Assembly: GCA_017578085.1 (NCBI GenBank) | Contig: PKQR01000077.1 | Coordinates: 1-10,049, forward strand | Source: Bacillota bacterium | GTDB lineage: Bacteria; Bacillota; Limnochordia; Limnochordales; ZCTH02-B6 | Direction of reading: 5' to 3' | DNA: 10,049 bases | In this document: one piece after another, positions 1 to 6,292 of the stretch | Layout of the letters: the number at the start of each line of letters is the position of its first letter | Numbering within the stretch: position 1 is the stretch's first letter | Made by a program: the position numbers and the translations under genes | The notes under the pieces: model-generated | Databases searched by the model: none | What the model was told of the DNA's origin: nothing | Seen by the model: the letters and a program-made list of their open reading frames with translations, nothing else

Positions 1-49
1 GCATTACCTATCAGTGCATGACACACCCAAGCCAGGGAGGTGACAGTCC

Positions 50-349
50 ATGAGTGTCTGCCGCAAGAGACGCCGCCTCATCGTGCCCGTGACGCAGACG
101 GTGAACCAGGCCCAAGCCCACGACGTCCACGTCAACATCGACATCACCCTTGTCCTCGTGCTGATCGTCGTTCTGGTAGCCGTCCTGAGAAACACGAATA
201 CCAACACGAATACCAACAACCCCACCCCGACGATGTTGCGCGCGTTGCTGCCGATGCTGGAGAACGACCCGCGCTTCCAGCCGCTAGCCAATGCCCTGCG
301 GTCCATGATGGAGCCGGAACAGCCCCAGGGTCAGGAACAGCCCGCGTAA
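50..349 (+). CDS. Small single-pass membrane protein of unknown function with Asn-Thr repeat
   Basis: I do not recognise this 99-residue protein. Visible parts in order are a short basic N-terminus (Arg/Lys at residues 5-9), a 15-residue aliphatic stretch at about 32-46 that could be a short membrane anchor, a perfect Asn-Thr alternation at 48-57, then a more ordinary soluble segment (about 62-88) and a Pro/Gln/Glu-rich tail. The basic N-terminus predicts an N-in orientation, placing the Asn-Thr linker and the C-terminal part outside the membrane. The start is well supported: GGGAGGTGA at 35-43 lies 6 nt before the ATG. The gene converges on the glycosyltransferase, with a shared hairpin at 418-447. 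A spore-coat or envelope role is only a guess from the neighbours. A non-coding reading is possible but unlikely given the ribosome-binding site. Confidence 0.72.
   Translation: MSVCRKRRRLIVPVTQTVNQAQAHDVHVNIDITLVLVLIVVLVAVLRNTNTNTNTNNPTPTMLRALLPMLENDPRFQPLANALRSMMEPEQPQGQEQPA
191..220 (+). repeat. In-frame 12-bp tandem repeat encoding Asn-Thr
   Basis: The unit AACACGAATACC occurs twice in direct succession (191-202 and 203-214), followed by the partial unit AACAAC (215-220). It is in frame and encodes Asn-Thr-Asn-Thr per unit, giving residues 48-57 of the small protein. Base composition is AT-richer than the surroundings. Such a tandem repeat can change length by slippage in 12-bp steps without shifting the frame. 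Confidence 0.9.
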
Positions 350-417
350 CGCAGGCCGCCGCCGACGGCGACGGGCACACGCCGCCTCCAGTCCCAACTG
401 CATGCGCCCACAAAACA

Positions 418-447
418 GGGCAGGCCCCCATCCCAGGGGGCCTGCCC
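418..447 (-). terminator. Strong intrinsic terminator, possibly bidirectional
   Basis: A perfect 12-bp GC-rich stem (418-429 paired with 436-447) encloses the 6-nt loop 430-435. On the minus strand it lies 45 nt after the glycosyltransferase stop codon and is followed by TGTTTTGTGG, a short T-rich run. It therefore best fits as terminator of the dehydratase-glycosyltransferase operon. On the plus strand it follows the small protein gene by about 70 nt, but the sequence after it (TCGTCATC) has no T-tract, so termination in that direction would be weaker. Confidence 0.85.
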
Positions 448-492
448 TCGTCATCGGGCTGCCGCGGCCCGGTCCCGACCGCCGTGCCTTCC

Positions 493-1881
493 TCACCGGC
501 GGCTCTGCCGCCGCACCCACTGGGCCAGTTCGTGGGCAAAGGCGGGCCCCGTCACCCGCGTGTCCCAGCGGGCAACCGCTTCCCGGCGCGCCCGTTCTCC
601 TTTGGCCCTCGCCTCCTCCCGGTGGGTGAACACATGCCGCATAAGGGCGCGCAAGTGGGCGATGCTGGGTTTGGCCCACCGCAACCCGCCGTAGAGGTGG
701 CCCTGCTCCACGTCGCGCGGCGCCGGCTCCAAGCGCTCCACCTCGATCAAGTACGCGTTTCCGTCATGCAGGAACTCGGTGGGGGCGCTCCAACGGGTCG
801 CGATGACCGGCAAACCGGAGGCCATCGCCTCCAGCAAAGGCAGGCCCCACCCCTCGCCCCGGCTCGGCAGCACAAAGGCGTGGCAGGCGGTGTACAACCC
901 CGCCATTTCCGCCGCGCTCAAAGGTCGCTCATCGACGACGATGCGGGCGGTGCGCTCCCAGGGCAGCCGCAGGCTGCGCAGGAACTCCCGGATGACGGTG
1001 GCGGCGCCCGGGCTCGTCTTGAGCACCAGCGTCACGTCCTCGGCGGGGTGAAACTCCCTTACGTACGCCTCCACCAACAGCGGCCATCCCTTGCGGCGAA
1101 TCCAGCTGAACACCGAGAGGAACCGGAAGCCCCGCGCCCCGGGCAGCGGCAAGGGCGCAGCGCCGGGATGGTACAGCCGCGTATCCACCCCAACCGGCAG
1201 CACGCGCAGCTTGCGCGGATCGACGCCGCTCGCGGCAAATGTGTGGTAGTTGAAACGGGACGGCACCCAGATGGCGTGCATGCGGGCGCAGGCCCTCACC
1301 CAGCGCGGCGGCAGCCGGTCGGTTTCAAACATGGTGCGACCGATGCGCACGGTGCCGCGCCGTGCCGCGCCAAAGGCTTCCGGCGTCATGTGCACCAGCG
1401 TAACCTGCGGCCGCCGGCCGCGCACGGGCTGGCGGAGCAGCTCGAACATCCGGCCGAGCCCCTCATCGATTTCGAGCCCTCGCCACCAGCGGCCCTTGGG
1501 GGGCGGCGGCAAAACGCGCACGGTGAAACCGGCGTCCAGCAGGTGCTTGAGCACCGTACGGGCCTCGTACGGATAGCCCCCGGCGCCGTAGAAGGCGCCG
1601 ATATAGTAGATGTACGGGGACCGCCGGGGCATGCCGGGCTGCCTTCCCAGGCCGGACGCCCAGCGGGCCTGCAACAGGCGGTCGAGCCCCGCTCGGGATG
1701 AGACGGCTCCCCACGCCAGGCTGTGCAGCCCCCCGGCTCGCCGGCGCCCCGTGCCCCAGCGCCCCCGGCCGCGATGCCGCTCGCGACGCCACGGCCGGAA
1801 ACGCCTTGAAATCCCGTGCCTGCGCCGCGCCACCCGGCGGCGCCGGCGGAAAAGAAGGCGTCCCCTCGTTACGGGAGGCAA
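493..1881 (-). CDS. GT4-family glycosyltransferase (GT-B fold) with Arg-rich N-terminal extension
   Basis: It likely transfers a sugar from a nucleotide donor to a surface or secreted glycan. The C-terminal half carries typical GT4 features: the LPVGVDTRLYHP segment (228-239) and the EX7E motif at Glu343 and Glu351 within GEGWGLPLLEAMASGLPVI. The recognisable fold begins near residue 84 (MPRRSPYIYYIGAFY). The upstream 83 residues are very basic, with about half of residues 10-50 being Arg. I chose the TTG start at 1881 because AGGGGGAG (1888-1895) lies 6 nt before it, directly after the dehydratase stop, and the PRC-barrel gene uses the same layout. The alternative is ATG at 1632 (379 residues), with a weaker GGAAGG site. 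The gene is second in an operon after the GDP-mannose dehydratase and ends before a strong terminator. Donor and acceptor cannot be read from sequence. Confidence 0.86.
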   Translation of the reverse strand: MPPVTRGRLLFRRRRRVARRRHGISRRFRPWRRERHRGRGRWGTGRRRAGGLHSLAWGAVSSRAGLDRLLQARWASGLGRQPGMPRRSPYIYYIGAFYGAGGYPYEARTVLKHLLDAGFTVRVLPPPPKGRWWRGLEIDEGLGRMFELLRQPVRGRRPQVTLVHMTPEAFGAARRGTVRIGRTMFETDRLPPRWVRACARMHAIWVPSRFNYHTFAASGVDPRKLRVLPVGVDTRLYHPGAAPLPLPGARGFRFLSVFSWIRRKGWPLLVEAYVREFHPAEDVTLVLKTSPGAATVIREFLRSLRLPWERTARIVVDERPLSAAEMAGLYTACHAFVLPSRGEGWGLPLLEAMASGLPVIATRWSAPTEFLHDGNAYLIEVERLEPAPRDVEQGHLYGGLRWAKPSIAHLRALMRHVFTHREEARAKGERARREAVARWDTRVTGPAFAHELAQWVRRQSRR

Positions 1882-1887
1882 GGCCGT

Positions 1888-1895
1888 CTCCCCCT
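1888..1895 (-). promoter_or_regulatory. Ribosome-binding site favouring the TTG start of the glycosyltransferase
   Basis: On the minus strand AGGGGGAG follows immediately after the TAA stop of the dehydratase gene (1896-1898) and stands 6 nt before TTG at 1881. This arrangement would allow translational coupling. It is the main argument for including the Arg-rich N-terminal segment. Confidence 0.55.
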
Positions 1896-2855
1896 TTACG
1901 CGACCACGTGGCGCCGCCAGTAGTCCAAGGTGTCCCGCAAGGTCTGCTCCAGCGGGATGAGCGGTTCCCAGCCGGTGCAGGCCCGGAAGCGGCTGGAGTC
2001 GCCCAAGAGGATCGGCACGTCCGACGGGCGCAGGCGCGCCGGGTCGACCCGCACCTCGACCTTTATCCGGCTCAAGGCGAGGAGCCGGTCGAGAATCGAC
2101 TGGATGGTATGGGTTTCCCCGCTGGCGATGTTGTACACCTCACCCGGCGCGCCCCGCTCGAGGGCCAGCCGGTAGGCGCGGGCGATGTCCCGCACGTCCG
2201 TGAAGTCCCGCTGGGCCAGCAGGTTTCCCACCCACATGACGGGCGGTCGCAGTCCAAGTTCCATCTCGGCGATCTGCTTGGCGAAGTTGCTGATGACAAA
2301 GGGCTCCGCCTGCCGGGGCCCGGCGTGGTTGAAGGCCCGGGTGCGCACCACGTCCAGCCCGTAGCTCTGGTGGTACTGGTACGCCAGGTAGTCTTGGGCG
2401 ATCTTGCTCACCGCATAGGGGCTGAGCGGGCGCAGCGGCTGTTCTTCCCGGATGGGCACCTCGTCGGGGTGGACGAGGCCGTACTCTTCCGACGAGCAGG
2501 CCACCTGCACCCGGCAGGGCAGCCGGTGCTTGCGGATGGCTTCGAACAGGTTCAGCTGCCCCACCACGTTGGTGTCGACGGTTTCGTATGGGGCCGCCCA
2601 GGAGGTGGGCACGAAGCTCTGGGCTGCCAGGTGAAACACCCAGTCCGGCCGCACTTCCCCTACGACCCGCTCCACGGCCGACGGATCCCGCAGGTCGCAT
2701 TCCAAGAGGTGAAGCCGGTGTAGGATGTGGCGGATGTTGTGCATCCCGCTGCGGGTGCGGTGGATCCCGTAAACCTGAAACCGGCCGTCCGCCAGCAACA
2801 GCTCGGCCAAGTGGCTGCCCGCAAAACCCGTAATCCCGGTGATGAGCACGCGCAT
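1896..2855 (-). CDS. GDP-mannose 4,6-dehydratase-like extended SDR sugar-nucleotide enzyme
   Basis: A 319-residue cytoplasmic enzyme of the NAD(P)-dependent epimerase/dehydratase family. Best fit is GDP-mannose 4,6-dehydratase, which makes GDP-4-keto-6-deoxymannose, the precursor of 6-deoxyhexoses such as rhamnose or fucose. Visible features are the Rossmann motif TGITGFAG (6-13), the active-site segment CSSEEYG (120-126), catalytic Tyr147 and Lys151 (YAVSK), and the family blocks NHAGPRQ (176-182), QRDFTDVRD (215-223) and DPARLRPSDVP (271-281). Length is typical of the shorter bacterial and archaeal GMD group. A reductase such as Rmd in the same subfamily is the main alternative. The ATG is preceded by AAGGGGAG (2864-2871) with 8-nt spacing. 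The gene leads the operon, with the glycosyltransferase 14 nt downstream, which suggests it supplies that enzyme's donor sugar. Confidence 0.88.
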   Translation of the reverse strand: MRVLITGITGFAGSHLAELLLADGRFQVYGIHRTRSGMHNIRHILHRLHLLECDLRDPSAVERVVGEVRPDWVFHLAAQSFVPTSWAAPYETVDTNVVGQLNLFEAIRKHRLPCRVQVACSSEEYGLVHPDEVPIREEQPLRPLSPYAVSKIAQDYLAYQYHQSYGLDVVRTRAFNHAGPRQAEPFVISNFAKQIAEMELGLRPPVMWVGNLLAQRDFTDVRDIARAYRLALERGAPGEVYNIASGETHTIQSILDRLLALSRIKVEVRVDPARLRPSDVPILLGDSSRFRACTGWEPLIPLEQTLRDTLDYWRRHVVA

Positions 2856-2893
2856 GCGAGTCTCTCCCCTTGAAACGTTCCGAAATCGAGTGG

Positions 2894-2907
2894 GCTTGGA
2901 ACCAAGC
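2894..2907. repeat. Palindrome GCTTGG-AA-CCAAGC upstream of the dehydratase
   Basis: Six-base inverted repeats with a 2-bp centre lie about 40 bp upstream of the dehydratase start. The symmetry and position suit a dimeric repressor site, but no regulator family is recognised and no clear promoter hexamers overlap it. Confidence 0.4.
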
Positions 2908-2924
2908 TATGGATGCCAAGGGGA

Positions 2925-2976
2925 GCCCGCCACCGCCAGCGGGCAAATGGGGAATCCGGTCGTGCCACCGGCTTCC
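2925..2976. repeat. Two adjacent inverted repeats in the divergent intergenic region
   Basis: The first is GCCCGC (2925-2930) with GCGGGC (2939-2944), loop 8 nt. The second is an imperfect 10-bp hairpin, GGAA-T-CCGGT (2951-2960) with ACCGG-C-TTCC (2967-2976), loop 6 nt and one T/C mismatch. Both could form in RNA read in either direction. Neither is followed by a T-tract, so they do not look like simple terminators. Confidence 0.5.
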
Positions 2977-2996
2977 TAATTGAACTCAATTGGGAA
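2973..2996. promoter_or_regulatory. 24-bp AT-rich operator-like palindrome
   Basis: TTCC-T-AATTGA-AC-TCAATT-G-GGAA has 10 of 11 arm positions complementary around a 2-bp centre. It is conspicuously AT-rich in a GC-rich region and lies 62 bp before the GTG start of the ATP-grasp gene, in the region shared with the divergent dehydratase operon. It resembles a transcription-factor operator. TTCC at 2973-2976 is shared with the preceding hairpin, so in RNA the two structures would exclude each other. No specific factor can be named. Confidence 0.5.
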
Positions 2997-3057
2997 CCCG
3001 CTCCCGGCCCCGGCCGTAAGCATCCCACATATCGTGGCGCCAAAGGAGGTGCCTGCT

Positions 3058-3984
3058 GTGCAGGTGGCCATCGTCACCCATGACCGGCACGCCCGCGCTT
3101 ACCGCACGAGAGCGCTCCTCGACCGGCTCACCGCGCGAGGCGTGCGCTGGGTGCTGCTCAGCCCGGACCGGACGATCCTTGAAATGCGTCAAGGAACGCT
3201 CCGCTTCCTGGATGGGGCCGGCCGGGTCGTGACGCCCGACGTGGTGCTTAACGCGCTCTACCTGGCCTCGGGGTACGGGTTGGAAGTCATCGAAGGGTTT
3301 GAAGCGGCCGGGATCCCGGTGGTCAATTCCGCCGCCGGGTGGCGCAAGGCCAAGACCAAGGCGCTGGCCAGCGTCGCCTTTTGCGTGCATGGGGTGGCGC
3401 ACCCGGAGACCGTGTGCTCGCTGGGGGTGCCGCCGGCTCTCGGCGCCGTCGCGCACGCCACCCTCGGCCCGCCGCTGGTCTACAAACCTTGGCGCGGCAC
3501 GATGGGTGCGGGAGTCACGCTTCTCACGCGGCCCCGTTCGGTGTACGTCGCCATGGCCCGCCTCGCCCGCCGCGGGGCACCGGTATACCTGCAGCGCTTT
3601 GTGCCCAATCCGGGACGGGACATCCGCGTGATGGTCGTGGGCGGCGAGGCCATCGGAGCCACCTACCGGCTGGCCCGGCGGGGCCGATGGAAGACCAACA
3701 TCACTGCCGGCGGGATCCCAGCCCCCTGCCCCGTGACGCCGGAGTTGGCGGCCATCGCCTTGGCCGCGACCGCCAGCGTCGGACTGGACATCGCCGGGGT
3801 TGACGTCATCGAGGGGCCGCAAGGGTACCAGATCCTCGAGATCAACGCCTGGCCCAACTACGAGCGCTTCGACCAGGTGGCGGGCGTCGACGTCGCGGAC
3901 CGTATCGCCCAGCTGCTCATCGCCCGCGCCCAAAAGGCCGCAGCCGACCAGGCCGAAGCGGAGGTTGCCGCCGCGGACGGCTGA
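3058..3984 (+). CDS. RimK/LysX-type ATP-grasp ligase
   Basis: A 308-residue cytoplasmic protein of the ATP-grasp superfamily, closest in appearance to the RimK group. These enzymes form an amide bond between a carboxylate, activated as acyl-phosphate, and an amine such as glutamate. Visible motifs are the pre-grasp N-domain (1-89), the NSAAGWRKAKTKALA segment (90-104) with Lys101, the nucleotide-binding VYKPWRGTMGAGV (141-153) with Lys143, GRDIRVMVVGGEAIGATYR (186-204), WKTNITAGG (211-219), and the metal-binding EINAWPNYE (261-269) with Glu261 and Asn263. The start is GTG at 3058 because AAGGAGGT (3043-3050) precedes it by 7 nt. Upstream in-frame codons such as TTG at 2980 lack such a site. 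The gene is divergent from the sugar genes. The substrate is unknown: a surface polymer, a peptide or ribosomal protein are all possible. The C-terminus (291-308) is Ala/Glu-rich. Confidence 0.88.
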   Translation: MQVAIVTHDRHARAYRTRALLDRLTARGVRWVLLSPDRTILEMRQGTLRFLDGAGRVVTPDVVLNALYLASGYGLEVIEGFEAAGIPVVNSAAGWRKAKTKALASVAFCVHGVAHPETVCSLGVPPALGAVAHATLGPPLVYKPWRGTMGAGVTLLTRPRSVYVAMARLARRGAPVYLQRFVPNPGRDIRVMVVGGEAIGATYRLARRGRWKTNITAGGIPAPCPVTPELAAIALAATASVGLDIAGVDVIEGPQGYQILEINAWPNYERFDQVAGVDVADRIAQLLIARAQKAAADQAEAEVAAADG

Positions 3985-4012
3985 GCCGTTGCCCGGCAGC
4001 GCCTTAACGGCT
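3984..4012. terminator. Possible weak hairpin between convergent genes
   Basis: AGCCGTT (3984-3990) can pair with AACGGCT (4006-4012) around a 15-nt loop. It sits exactly where the ATP-grasp gene and the RNA methyltransferase gene converge with 19 bp between their stop codons. There is no T-tract on either side, so its role as terminator is uncertain. Confidence 0.3.
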
Positions 4013-5401
4013 TAGGCTCATGCGGGCCACGCACTCGATGTGGGTCGTCATGGGGAACATGTCCACGGGCTGCACCTGCTCGACCGCGTAGCCGAGGGCC
4101 GCCAAGCGCCCCAGGTCCCGGGCGAGGCTTTCGGGATGGCAAGAGACGTACACGAGCCGCGGGACCCCGGCCGCCGCCAGCGCCTCCAGCACCGCCGGCT
4201 CGCACCCCCGGCGGGGCGGGTCCAGCACCGCCACGTCAAACCGCTGGCCCTGCTGGATGAGGCGCGGCAGCACGTCCTCCACTCGGCCGACGCGGAAGAA
4301 AGCGTTCTCGATGCCGTTGTACGCGGCGTTGCGGCGGGCGTCCTCCACCGCCTCGGGCACGGACTCGATGCCGACCACCTGCGCCGCTTGGCCGGCCAGA
4401 TACAGCGCGATGGTGCCGACGCCGCAGTAGGCGTCCAGCACCCGCTCGACGCCTGTCAAGGCCGCGTCGTGCCGCACCTGCTCGTACAAGACTTCGACCT
4501 GCTCGCCGTTGACCTGGAAAAACGAGCGAGGAGATATCAGGAACCGCACGTGGCCGATTTTGTCCTCCAGGTGCGGCTCCCCCCAGAGGATCCGGGTTTC
4601 CTCGCCGAAGATGACGTTGGTGCGCCGCGTGTTGATGTTCTGGGCCACGGAAACCACCTTGGGGTGCGCCGCGAGCCCGGCGACGATTTCTTCCCGACCA
4701 GGCAGGTCCGGACCGTTGGTCACTAGGATGGCCATAGCCGTGCGGTGGGCGCGGCTGGTGCGCACCACCACGTGCCGGATGACGCCTTGGCCCGTGGTCT
4801 CGTCATACCCGGGAACGCCAGCCTGGGCCAACAGCGAGCGGGCCAGGAAAGCCACTTCCACGTTGAGGGGATCCTGGATGAGGCAGTCGTCGGCTTCCAC
4901 GATCTCGTGGGTCCCGCGGGCGAAAAAGCCCATCACCAGCTGGCCCCCCACCGCCGCCAGGGGATACTGGGCCTTGTTGCGGTAGCGCCACGGCTGCTGC
5001 ATGCCCAGCACGGGCAGCACCGTTACGCCTTCCAGTCCCCCGATGCGGCGCAGCGCTTCCCTGACCCGCCGCTCCTTCCAGCGCAGTTGCGCTGCATAGT
5101 CGAGCGCCTGCAGCTGGCAGCCGCCGCAGCGTCCCGCCACTGGACAAGGCGGCGCGACCCGGTCCGGCGACGGTTCGAGAAGCTCGACGAGGCGCGCCCG
5201 GCCATAGCGCCGGGCGATTTCGGTGATCTCCACGACGGCCTCATCGCCGGGTACCGTCCCGGGGACGAATACGACCCAATCATGCACCCGCCCGACGCCG
5301 TCGCCCTCGGTGTCGAGGTCCACGATCCGCACCCGGTGCCGCTCCCCCACCGCAACCGGTGCCTTGAGCTCCGGGGACCTTTTCGCTGGGCTGCGCCCCA
5401 T
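4004..5401 (-). CDS. rlmD: 23S rRNA (uracil-5-)-methyltransferase, RlmD/RlmCD type
   Basis: A 465-residue SAM-dependent RNA methyltransferase of the TrmA/RumA family. In Gram-positive bacteria RlmCD makes m5U at positions 747 and 1939 of 23S rRNA. Domains in order are an N-terminal TRAM RNA-binding domain (about 14-75); [4Fe-4S] ligand cysteines at 86, 92, 95 and 173 (CPVAGRCGGC and DDC); the central RNA-binding part; the SAM site DAYCGVGT (323-330); DPPRRGC (394-400); and the catalytic cysteine 421 in VYVSCHPESLARDL. The start is ATG at 5401, with AGGAGGGG (5408-5415) 6 nt upstream. The open frame continues to 5482, but that extension overlaps the likely promoter and has no homology-like content. 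The gene is alone on its strand, divergent from the PRC-barrel gene. Whether it modifies one or both uridines cannot be read from sequence. Confidence 0.93.
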   Translation of the reverse strand: MGRSPAKRSPELKAPVAVGERHRVRIVDLDTEGDGVGRVHDWVVFVPGTVPGDEAVVEITEIARRYGRARLVELLEPSPDRVAPPCPVAGRCGGCQLQALDYAAQLRWKERRVREALRRIGGLEGVTVLPVLGMQQPWRYRNKAQYPLAAVGGQLVMGFFARGTHEIVEADDCLIQDPLNVEVAFLARSLLAQAGVPGYDETTGQGVIRHVVVRTSRAHRTAMAILVTNGPDLPGREEIVAGLAAHPKVVSVAQNINTRRTNVIFGEETRILWGEPHLEDKIGHVRFLISPRSFFQVNGEQVEVLYEQVRHDAALTGVERVLDAYCGVGTIALYLAGQAAQVVGIESVPEAVEDARRNAAYNGIENAFFRVGRVEDVLPRLIQQGQRFDVAVLDPPRRGCEPAVLEALAAAGVPRLVYVSCHPESLARDLGRLAALGYAVEQVQPVDMFPMTTHIECVARMSLSR

Positions 5402-5428
5402 GGTACGCCCCTCCTGTCTGCGCTTCCC

Positions 5429-5457
5429 AGTGTAACCCAAGGACGTCGCCGCGTCAT
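5429..5457 (-). promoter_or_regulatory. Candidate sigma-A promoter for the 23S rRNA methyltransferase
   Basis: On the minus strand ATGACG (5452-5457) and TACACT (5429-5434) match the -35 TTGACA and -10 TATAAT consensus at 4 of 6 positions each, with an exact 17-bp spacer. The predicted start of transcription is near 5422, giving a leader of about 20 nt that just includes the ribosome-binding site. The hexamers were found by eye, so chance is possible. Confidence 0.42.
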
Positions 5458-5521
5458 CGCACAGCCGCCGCAGCGTATACATCTACGGAACCGGCTGCGG
5501 CCATGTGAGGGGGAGCTTCTG

Positions 5522-6292
5522 TTGCCGGAATCCCGCAGCTTGACCCGCATGCCCGTGTACGATCTGGAAACCGGGCGCATCATCGGCCGCGTGCGCCGCT
5601 TGATCGTGGACCCCGAGGCGCGCGCGGTGGCCGGGCTGCTGATCAACGGGCGCCTGGGCAAGGGGGTCCCTTGCATTCCCTTCCGGGGGCTGCATGCCAT
5701 CGGCCAGCACGCGGTCACGGTGCGCAGCGCCGGCGCACTGGCCCCGCTGTCCGAACACGCCGACCTGCAGGAGCTCCTGCGCTCCCGGCGGCGACTTTAC
5801 CATACCCCAATCCTCACCGAAGGAGGCAAGTTCCTGGGGGATGTGGACGAGTTCACCATCGACCCCAAGAGCGGCCGCATCGAAACGCTGCTCTTGTCGG
5901 GCGGGCTCATCCGCGACCTCTTCAGGGGGCAGGCCGTGCTGCCCGCCCACCTGGTGCTCACCATCGGGGAAGACGTCGTGATCGTGCGGGATGAAGCGGT
6001 CCCGCTCCTGGAGCCGCGCGCGGTTGGCGCCGGCGACGCGGGGCCGTACCGGCACACCAAAGACCGGCCCAGCGCCCAAAGCACCGGCGACTCGGCGGGA
6101 AGAAGGCCCGTCTTGGCCATATGGCGGCGTTGGCGCACCTGCCGCGAGGTGCCGGATCAAGGTACGCTGCCCGCCCGGCCTGTGCCCGGCATCGGGACTG
6201 CAGACGAACCGGTTTCGCCACATCTGGAAGAGGCCGCGGGAGGCGCTTCGCCCAACGAAGCGCCGTCCGCCGGCGGCGCAGGCTCACGGTGA
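5522..6292 (+). CDS. Two-domain PRC-barrel protein with disordered C-terminal tail
   Basis: A 256-residue protein of the PRC-barrel family, small beta-barrels seen in photosynthetic reaction-centre H subunits, RimM and sporulation proteins of the YlmC/YmxH kind. The first barrel (about 3-72) opens with SRSLTRMPVYDLETGRIIG and the second (about 90-160) with RLYHTPILTEGGKFLGDVDEF. The tail (165-256) is rich in Gly, Ala, Pro, Arg and Ser and looks unstructured. I chose TTG at 5522 because GAGGGGGAG (5507-5515) lies 6 nt upstream, and because the family typically begins a few residues before the SR-x-L-x-x-x-PV motif. ATG at 5549 would cut into the barrel. The gene converges on engB and its last 9 bases overlap that gene's end. 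The molecular function is unknown. Scaffolding or sequestration of a partner is the usual inference. Confidence 0.82.
   Translation: MPESRSLTRMPVYDLETGRIIGRVRRLIVDPEARAVAGLLINGRLGKGVPCIPFRGLHAIGQHAVTVRSAGALAPLSEHADLQELLRSRRRLYHTPILTEGGKFLGDVDEFTIDPKSGRIETLLLSGGLIRDLFRGQAVLPAHLVLTIGEDVVIVRDEAVPLLEPRAVGAGDAGPYRHTKDRPSAQSTGDSAGRRPVLAIWRRWRTCREVPDQGTLPARPVPGIGTADEPVSPHLEEAAGGASPNEAPSAGGAGSR
6242..6264. repeat. Hairpin in the convergent gene ends
   Basis: A perfect 9-bp stem, GGCGCTTCG (6242-6250) with CGAAGCGCC (6256-6264), encloses a 5-nt loop. It lies inside the 3' end of the PRC-barrel coding region and 19 nt beyond the engB stop codon on the other strand. It may help end the lonB-lonA-engB transcript or stabilise its 3' end. 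No T-tract follows, so it is not a standard intrinsic terminator. Confidence 0.45.

Noticed and set aside
40..1701. Plus-strand open frame of 553 codons across the small gene and opposite the glycosyltransferase
   Set aside because: It is a shadow frame in GC-rich DNA: the composition is Pro/Arg/His/Gln-rich without any domain, it crosses a strong hairpin, and the minus strand encodes a clear GT4 enzyme.
1463..1792. Second minus-strand frame overlapping the glycosyltransferase N-terminus, considered as a frameshifted piece of a gene
   Set aside because: Its peptide is Ala/Arg/Pro-rich without homology-like content, and the glycosyltransferase frame is continuous, so no frameshift is needed.
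2986..3933. Minus-strand open frame of 315 codons opposite the ATP-grasp gene
   Set aside because: The ATP-grasp motifs are intact on the plus strand with a strong ribosome-binding site. The antisense frame is low-complexity with no recognisable motif.
5402..5482. Upstream extension of the rRNA methyltransferase by 27 codons
   Set aside because: The ATG at 5401 has an excellent ribosome-binding site, and the extension overlaps a plausible promoter.
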